Positions 61,211 through 64,000 of a stretch of 64,000 nt of DNA are shown in pieces. The translations under genes and the position numbers were made by a program. The DNA comes from Rugosimonospora acidiphila (GTDB lineage: Bacteria > Actinomycetota > Actinomycetes > Mycobacteriales > Micromonosporaceae). Positions within the stretch are counted from its first letter, which is position 1, and each line of letters opens with the position of its first letter. The notes beneath the pieces are model-generated. The model had not been told where the DNA came from, searched no databases, and saw only the letters and a program-made list of their open reading frames with translations. Location of the stretch: positions 186,001 to 250,000 of the forward strand of contig NZ_BAABJQ010000002.1 in NCBI RefSeq assembly GCF_039543385.1, read 5' to 3'.

Positions 61211-61211
61211 G
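61167..61211 (+). repeat. 45-bp direct repeat, copy B
   Basis: Identical over 45 bases to 48973-49017. Upstream of it the similarity continues with a few mismatches over GTTGCAG-TGCGG. A 19-base partial copy (AAGCGAGGATCTGGCATGA) also lies at 61112-61130, where it initiates the leader ORF. Confidence 0.9.
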
Positions 61212-62532
61212 TGTGCTGTCGACCCGATCCGAGCCCGCGCTCGATCCGCGGGAGCCCGACCCCGAACCCACGGCCACCGTCGGGCGCGCCTACGTCGCCG
61301 CCCGCCTCGCCACCTGGATCGCCACCGTCGCGGCGCACGGGGCCCGCACCGGCGCCGAGGCGGTCACCGGCCGCCTGCGCCGGCCGGCCCGCCGCCAGGT
61401 GACCGTGCGCGGGCTGACCCGGCTGCTGATCCGCCTCGGCCCCACGTTCGTCAAGGGCGGTCAGCTGCTCAGTACCCGCCAGGACCTGCTTCCTCCAGCG
61501 TGGTGCACGGTGCTGGGCCGGCTACACGACCGGGTGGGCCCGATGCCGCGGCGGGTCGCCGAGGCGGCGCTGCGCGGCGGGTACCCGGACGACGCGCCGC
61601 CGTTCGCCGAGTTCGACTGGGACGGGGTGGCCAGCGGCAGCATCGCCGGCGTCTACCGGGCCCGGCTGCGTGATGGCCGGCAGGTCGCCGTCAAGGTGCG
61701 CCGCCCGGCCATCTCCCGCCGCATGCGCGCCGACTTCCGGCTGCTGCGCGCCGGCGCGCGTCTCGGCCAGTCGGTGCCCGGGCTGCGCCGGGTACCGATG
61801 GCCCGGATGGTCGACCACCTCGCGCTGGCCGTGCTGCGCCAGCTGGACTTCGCCGCGGAGGCCCGGGCGCTGGAGGAGCTGCGGCGCAACCTGGACGGGC
61901 TGATCCAGGTACCCCGCCCGATCCCCGAGGCCAGCGGCGACGGCGTACTGGTGATGGAGTTCGTCGACGGGCTGGACCGGTTCGCGCCGGCCGACTTCAC
62001 CCGGGAGCAGCGTCGCGAGATCGTCGTGCGGGTGCTGCACGGGGTGTACCGGATGCTGTTCGTGGACGGCCTGGTGCACTGCGACATGCACCCGGGCAAC
62101 CTGTACCTGACCAGGGCCGGCACGGTCGTCCTGCTGGACGCCGGCTTCGTGGTGCGGCTGGACCCGAAGATCAAGCGACTGTTCGCCGAGTTCTTCCTCA
62201 ACCTGTCGACCGGGCGCGGAGAGGCCGGCGCCGACGTCGTGCTGGCCAGCGCCGAGCACGTGGCGCCCGGCGCCGACCTGGCCGCCTTCCGGGAGGGCGT
62301 GGTGGATCTGATCAAGGTCAGCCACCGGCAGACCGCCGGCCAGTTCCGGCTGGCCCCGTTCGCCGCGCGCCTGTTCGACCTGCAGCGCCGGTACGGCGTG
62401 GCGGCCGCGCCCGACTTCGTCTTCCCGCTGCTGTCGCTGCTCGTGCTCGAAGGAATGATCAACGACTTCGACGTGGACGTCGATTTCCAGGCCGAGGCCA
62501 TCCCGACCCTTCTCACCGTGCTGCGCCGATAG
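61207..62532 (+). CDS. ABC1/UbiB-type atypical kinase (second copy)
   Basis: A 441-residue paralogue of the kinase at 43.1-44.4 kb. Motifs: TFVKGGQLLSTRQDLLP (K-x-G-Q), ASGSIAGVYRARL, QVAVKVRRPA, HCDMHPGNLYL and VVLLDAGFVVRLD. The C-terminal part (FDLQRRYGVAAAPDFVFPLL, SLLVLEGMINDFDVDVDFQA) also parallels the first copy. ATG 61207 lies inside the 45-bp repeat and overlaps the leader stop. It is followed nine bases later by a free ketoreductase and then a flavoprotein, so it belongs to a tailoring operon. Confidence 0.9.
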   Translation: MSVLSTRSEPALDPREPDPEPTATVGRAYVAARLATWIATVAAHGARTGAEAVTGRLRRPARRQVTVRGLTRLLIRLGPTFVKGGQLLSTRQDLLPPAWCTVLGRLHDRVGPMPRRVAEAALRGGYPDDAPPFAEFDWDGVASGSIAGVYRARLRDGRQVAVKVRRPAISRRMRADFRLLRAGARLGQSVPGLRRVPMARMVDHLALAVLRQLDFAAEARALEELRRNLDGLIQVPRPIPEASGDGVLVMEFVDGLDRFAPADFTREQRREIVVRVLHGVYRMLFVDGLVHCDMHPGNLYLTRAGTVVLLDAGFVVRLDPKIKRLFAEFFLNLSTGRGEAGADVVLASAEHVAPGADLAAFREGVVDLIKVSHRQTAGQFRLAPFAARLFDLQRRYGVAAAPDFVFPLLSLLVLEGMINDFDVDVDFQAEAIPTLLTVLRR

Positions 62533-62541
62533 GAGAGGCCG

Positions 62542-63801
62542 ATGCGGACGGTACAGGCGTGGGCGCCGTACCCGGTCGGGCAGCCCGTGCCGGCCGGGCC
62601 CGGGTACGCGCGCCGGTGGTACGTCGTCGGGCCGGACCGGCATCCCGCCGCCCCGGTGCTGACCGCCGCCGGCGACGGCGCGCCACGGGCCGGCGCGGGT
62701 ACCGCCGTGCTGTTGGGCACCGAGTTCACCCCGGCGGACAACGCGCTGCTGGCCACCGGGGTACGGGCGGCGGTGCGGCGCGGCGGGCGGCTGGTACTGC
62801 TGCACCTGGGCGCCGGCGGCGCCAGCCTGGTGCGCGCCGCGCTGGGCGAGAACCGGGCGCTGCGCGGCCTGACCGTCGAGCTGCCGGCCCGCCCGTCGGC
62901 CGCGGCGCTGGCCAGCGCGGCGCGGCTGGCCACCGGGGACGTCAGCACCGCCGTGGAGCTGCGGGTCGACCAGCAGGGCCGGGTCACCGGTACCGGATGG
63001 CGTCCGGTGAGGCTGCCCGACCCGGTACCGGGCGGGGCCGGGCCGGGGCTGGCGGTGATCACCGGCGGGCTGGGCGGCCTGGGCATCCGCGTGGCCGGCG
63101 TGCTGGCCGAGCGGGATCACCTGCACCCGGTGCTGGTGGACCGCGGCGACCCGGACGAGCTGCCGCCTGCCACCGCCCGCTACCTGAGCTGCCTTTCGGG
63201 CGGACCGACCGGGGTGACGGTACGCCGGGCCGATCTGACCGTCCCCGCACAGGCCGCCGCCGCTCTCGTGGGGCTGCCCGGCCCGGTGCGGGTACTCGTG
63301 CACTGCGCCGGCGTCATGTGCCACGGCCCCGCCAGCGGGTACGCCCCGGAGGAACTGGCCGCCGCGCAGGCGGTCAAGGTCGCCGGGCTGGCCAACACGC
63401 TGGCCGCGATCGACTCGCGCCGGCTGCGCAGCCTGGTCGTGTTCGGCTCGATGCTGGCCGAGCGGCCGCCGCACACGCTCGGCGGGTACGCGCTGGCCAA
63501 CGAGCTGCTCCGGCGTGCCGTGCCCCGGCTGACCGCCGGGCTGCCCGGCACCGACGCCGTGGTGGCGCAGTGGTCGATCTGGTCCGGCGCCGGGATGGCA
63601 CACGATCTCGCGGTACTGCCCCAGGCCAGAGCGATGGGGCTGGTGCCGGTGTCGCTGCGCCCCGGGCTGCGGGCGCTGCGCCAGCTGGTCGGCGGCGGAG
63701 TCTCCGGCCCGCTGATGTTGCTGGGCGCCGAGGGCAATTTAGAAGAAGGCGGCACCGGAACCCCGACATACGGTCGGCGGGGGCGGGGAGGGTTGGCATG
63801 A
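62542..63801 (+). CDS. Free-standing PKS-type ketoreductase
   Basis: A 419-residue protein with the two-part layout of a PKS ketoreductase: a structural subdomain (residues about 1-165) and a catalytic SDR subdomain (about 170-400). The cofactor loop is VITGGLGGLGIRVAGVLAE. The catalytic residues are Ser 303 (VVFGSMLAERPP), Tyr 316 and Asn 320 (GGYALANELL). The lead sequence RTVQAWAPYPVGQPVPAGPG is not part of the SDR fold. It probably reduces a carrier-bound or free ketone made by the pathway. ATG 62542 follows GGAGAGG; the stop overlaps the next start as ATGA. Confidence 0.88.
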   Translation: MRTVQAWAPYPVGQPVPAGPGYARRWYVVGPDRHPAAPVLTAAGDGAPRAGAGTAVLLGTEFTPADNALLATGVRAAVRRGGRLVLLHLGAGGASLVRAALGENRALRGLTVELPARPSAAALASAARLATGDVSTAVELRVDQQGRVTGTGWRPVRLPDPVPGGAGPGLAVITGGLGGLGIRVAGVLAERDHLHPVLVDRGDPDELPPATARYLSCLSGGPTGVTVRRADLTVPAQAAAALVGLPGPVRVLVHCAGVMCHGPASGYAPEELAAAQAVKVAGLANTLAAIDSRRLRSLVVFGSMLAERPPHTLGGYALANELLRRAVPRLTAGLPGTDAVVAQWSIWSGAGMAHDLAVLPQARAMGLVPVSLRPGLRALRQLVGGGVSGPLMLLGAEGNLEEGGTGTPTYGRRGRGGLA

Positions 63802-64000
63802 CGGTACGCGGGACAGCAGTGGTGATCGGGGCCGGTCCGGCCGGGCTGGCCACCGCCATCGCGCTGCGCGGCGCCGGCTTCGACCCGGTGGTGTACGAGC
63901 GGCAGGCCCGGCTGAGCGCCGAGGGCGGCGGCCTGACCCTGTGGCCGAACGGGCTGGCCGCGCTCGCCAGTATCGGCGCCGACCGGGAGGTGCGCGAACG
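63798..64000 (+). CDS. FAD-dependent monooxygenase, N-terminal part
   Basis: The gene runs off the right edge; 67 codons are visible. The FAD-binding GxGxxG fold is VVIGAGPAGLATAIALRGAG, followed by the acidic end of strand 2 in PVVYERQ and then GGGLTLWPNGLAALASIG, typical of class A aromatic hydroxylases (PF01494). ATG 63798 overlaps the ketoreductase stop. In anthraquinone-type or aromatic tailoring such enzymes hydroxylate or epoxidise; which applies here cannot be told. Confidence 0.88.
   Translation, partial: MTVRGTAVVIGAGPAGLATAIALRGAGFDPVVYERQARLSAEGGGLTLWPNGLAALASIGADREVRE

Overview
The window is very GC-rich with strong third-position GC bias, actinomycete-type Shine-Dalgarno sites and many overlapping start/stop codons. 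It comes from a high-GC actinomycete, plausibly Micromonosporaceae or a near relative; this rests on overall character, not on a marker gene. It is an accessory stretch of chromosome: no rRNA, tRNA, IS element or CRISPR array is visible.

Left part (1-25 kb): small regulatory, stress and secreted-protein genes in short transcription units. These include a DHA2 efflux pump coupled to an ECF sigma factor with a SnoaL tail and a DinB-like protein, a second paralogous sigma module, NUDIX-RidA, a secreted FN3 protein with a NucA/NucB-like C-terminus followed by a SUKH-like gene (a probable toxin/immunity pair), a second YidC insertase unit, and a large secreted DUF6351-type protein. This part also holds five frame-disrupted genes (GNAT, phospholipase C, a membrane protein, an AraC regulator, a secreted peptide), whereas I found none to the right.

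Middle part (25.8-40.4 kb): a TMEM175-like channel, a fused double ABC exporter, and a forward run of VOC-SnoaL protein, aldo/keto reductase with an altered tetrad, SRPBCC-SRPBCC-rhodanese fusion, beta-lactamase-fold protein, free carrier protein, KS-AT-ACP polyketide synthase, methyltransferase and HxlR regulator. Most of these genes overlap or nearly touch. It looks like a small PKS pathway with a discrete carrier and no adenylation domain in view.

Right part (40.4-64 kb): an enediyne biosynthetic locus. The warhead cassette is E3 (UnbL), E4 (UnbV), E5 (UnbU), the iterative PKSE (KS-AT-ACP-KR-DH-PPTase) and the hot-dog thioesterase, continuing into a Rossmann oxidoreductase and a membrane protein. 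Around it are a DyP peroxidase / Tat-exported protein / ABC1-kinase operon, a VOC protein that could be a sequestering resistance factor, SARP and AraC regulators, a second ABC1 kinase, a free ketoreductase and a flavoprotein cut by the window edge. The middle PKS genes and this locus may be one cluster.

The most unusual observation is a pair of short leader ORFs, one before E5 and one before the second ABC1 kinase. They end in the same peptide sequence and their TGA overlaps the ATG of the downstream gene, within a 45-bp identical repeat that also carries the ribosome binding site.
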